Source: Malachius bipustulatus (lineage: Eukaryota > Arthropoda > Insecta > Coleoptera > Melyridae). From it: a stretch of DNA of 64,000 nucleotides. Under the pieces are notes generated by a model. The model was not told the DNA's origin and ran no database searches. It was given only the letters and a program-made list of their open reading frames with translations. Below are positions 63,186 to 64,000 of the stretch, one piece after another (the stretch's first letter is position 1; each line of letters starts with the position of its first letter). Location: positions 4,402,001 to 4,466,000 of the forward strand of contig OU342638.1 in assembly GCA_910589415.1 (NCBI GenBank). Direction: 5' to 3'. Position numbers and translations under genes: made by a program.

Positions 63186-64000
63186 GATGGATATTAACGC
63201 ATTTTTAACTTCCTCTGCGACGGTCAGTTCATCAATGTCCCTGATAAACAGGGTTTTCTTCTTATCTCCTCCCACAGTGCGTATTTTTTGGTCGCGCAAG
63301 ACTTCTTTTAGTTTGTCCCTTACCTTCTCCGTCGTTCCTTCCCTGATGTTGATGAGTAATCCCCCCTTTGCAGTCTTCCTTACTTTCCTAATGGCTTCCA
63401 CCGTTGTTTTATCCTTGATATTTTCGCGGAGTGTTTTCAGTGTCTGGGCGTAGGATGCATCGGCTGTGCCTATTATTATCGCCTCTTTCTTTATCCTGTT
63501 TAGTTGACTGGTGTTTCCGTCAGAATGGTCTCCTGTGGTGTATATTTCGAAAACATTAGGCAGGTGATGGAGTTTTGACTCTATCATCTTTCTAAACGTA
63601 GTGGGTTCCACCATACTGGGACACACGATGGTGACCTGTCTGCCGTCTGGTGTAGCCTCCAGGATAGATCTCAGCTCTTCAGACATACCCCGTATGTGTC
63701 CCTATTGATGGAGTTACTTTTCTTATCACAGAAGAAGGCGATCAGTGTTTTGCTTTTGGATTTTGGAGATCCGTTTACCCTGTATGTTGTCGTCTGCTCT
63801 ATTAGTGAGTAGCTACCCCCATTGCATGGGGTCTTCTCGCCTTCTGCGGCCTCCGGGTATCTAACGAAGAGTTTTTTCTTCAGGGGGGTTCTATTATCCT
63901 CATTTTTATCTGTAAACATTATGAGGTGATCTGGCGTGACTTGTAGAGGGTCTTTATTAGTCATCTTGGTAACTTTATAGTTTGACTCCAGCCACTTTCT
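63186..64000 (-). pseudogene. R1-clade LINE ORF1: N-terminal/middle part, cut by window edge
   Basis: The minus strand from the window edge reads ESNYKVTKMTNKDPLQVTPD, LIMFTDKNEDNRTPLKKKLF, CNGGSYSLIEQTTTYRVNGS and KSKTLIAFFCDKKSNSINRD. A one-base shift near 63700 (in CGGGGT) leads to MSEELRSILEATPDGRQVTI, VCPSMVEPTTFRKMIESKLH, IIGTADASYAQTLKTLREN, VRKTAKGGLLINIREGTTEK and DIDELTVAEEVKNALISI, where the 2.36 kb element enters. The helical and KTAKGGLLI...E-x-x-VRDKL segments are those preceding the knuckles in R1-clade ORF1. The true start lies beyond 64000. Confidence 0.85.

Overview
The window looks like a transposon graveyard from a large, AT-rich animal genome, almost certainly an insect. 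The evidence is the combination of element types: PHD-finger and R1-clade LINEs, pogo/Tigger, PIF/Harbinger, piggyBac, hAT, Helitron, Penelope, BEL/Pao and Ty3/gypsy. GT-AG introns are visible in transposase remnants, and no bacterial gene organisation is present. I see no convincing host gene, tRNA, rRNA or CRISPR array. The insect order cannot be fixed. A short (TCAGG)n tract at a LINE tail would fit a beetle-type telomeric repeat, but five units prove nothing.

Layout. 0-3.6 kb holds scraps: an LTR end, a BEL/Pao RT piece, a pogo C-terminus and an intact LINE ORF1. 3.8-6.1 kb is a Harbinger-type element (TTA duplications) carrying a palindromic TA-flanked element. 6.2-7.1 kb is an 850 bp palindromic element. 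7.85-21.16 kb is one deep nest: a second 850 bp-class palindrome, split by a 5'-truncated LINE (itself split by a 1.65 kb palindrome), by a 4.7 kb hAT-type element with an 8 bp duplication, and by a 5.45 kb non-coding LTR element whose two 256 bp LTRs look identical and which carries two minisatellites. Excising the three insertions restores a palindrome of about 854 bp.

22.5-29.2 kb is a broken Helitron, split by a very young gag-only LTR element (24482-27787, 4 bp duplication ATGT, LTRs about 99.6% alike) and abutting a broken pogo transposase. 29.3-31.9 kb is a piggyBac element with an uninterrupted 627 aa transposase, fused at its right end to a second, non-coding piggyBac-like element. 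33.4-43.7 kb holds fragments of pogo, Harbinger (HARBI1-like, with an intron), Penelope and a LINE, plus a mini-element with a Myb/SANT reading frame and two unclassified transposon-like proteins.

43.98-51.6 kb is a second Helitron Rep gene, opened by a LINE that is itself opened by another 851 bp palindrome. 51.9-55.9 kb has an R1-type endonuclease piece and a 5'-truncated Ty3/gypsy element with a candidate 3' LTR. 55.9-64 kb is R1-clade LINE sequence on the minus strand, apparently two copies head to tail across a short A-tract and (TCAGG)n. The upstream copy has its ORF1 opened by a 2.36 kb element with ~460 bp inverted repeats and a GCDTTSA/CXC protein, possibly Academ-type.

The genes do not form a pathway. 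What the window records is an order of insertions and several non-autonomous families that must be mobilised in trans. The least explained signal is a set of long palindromic elements with different ends but a shared internal core.
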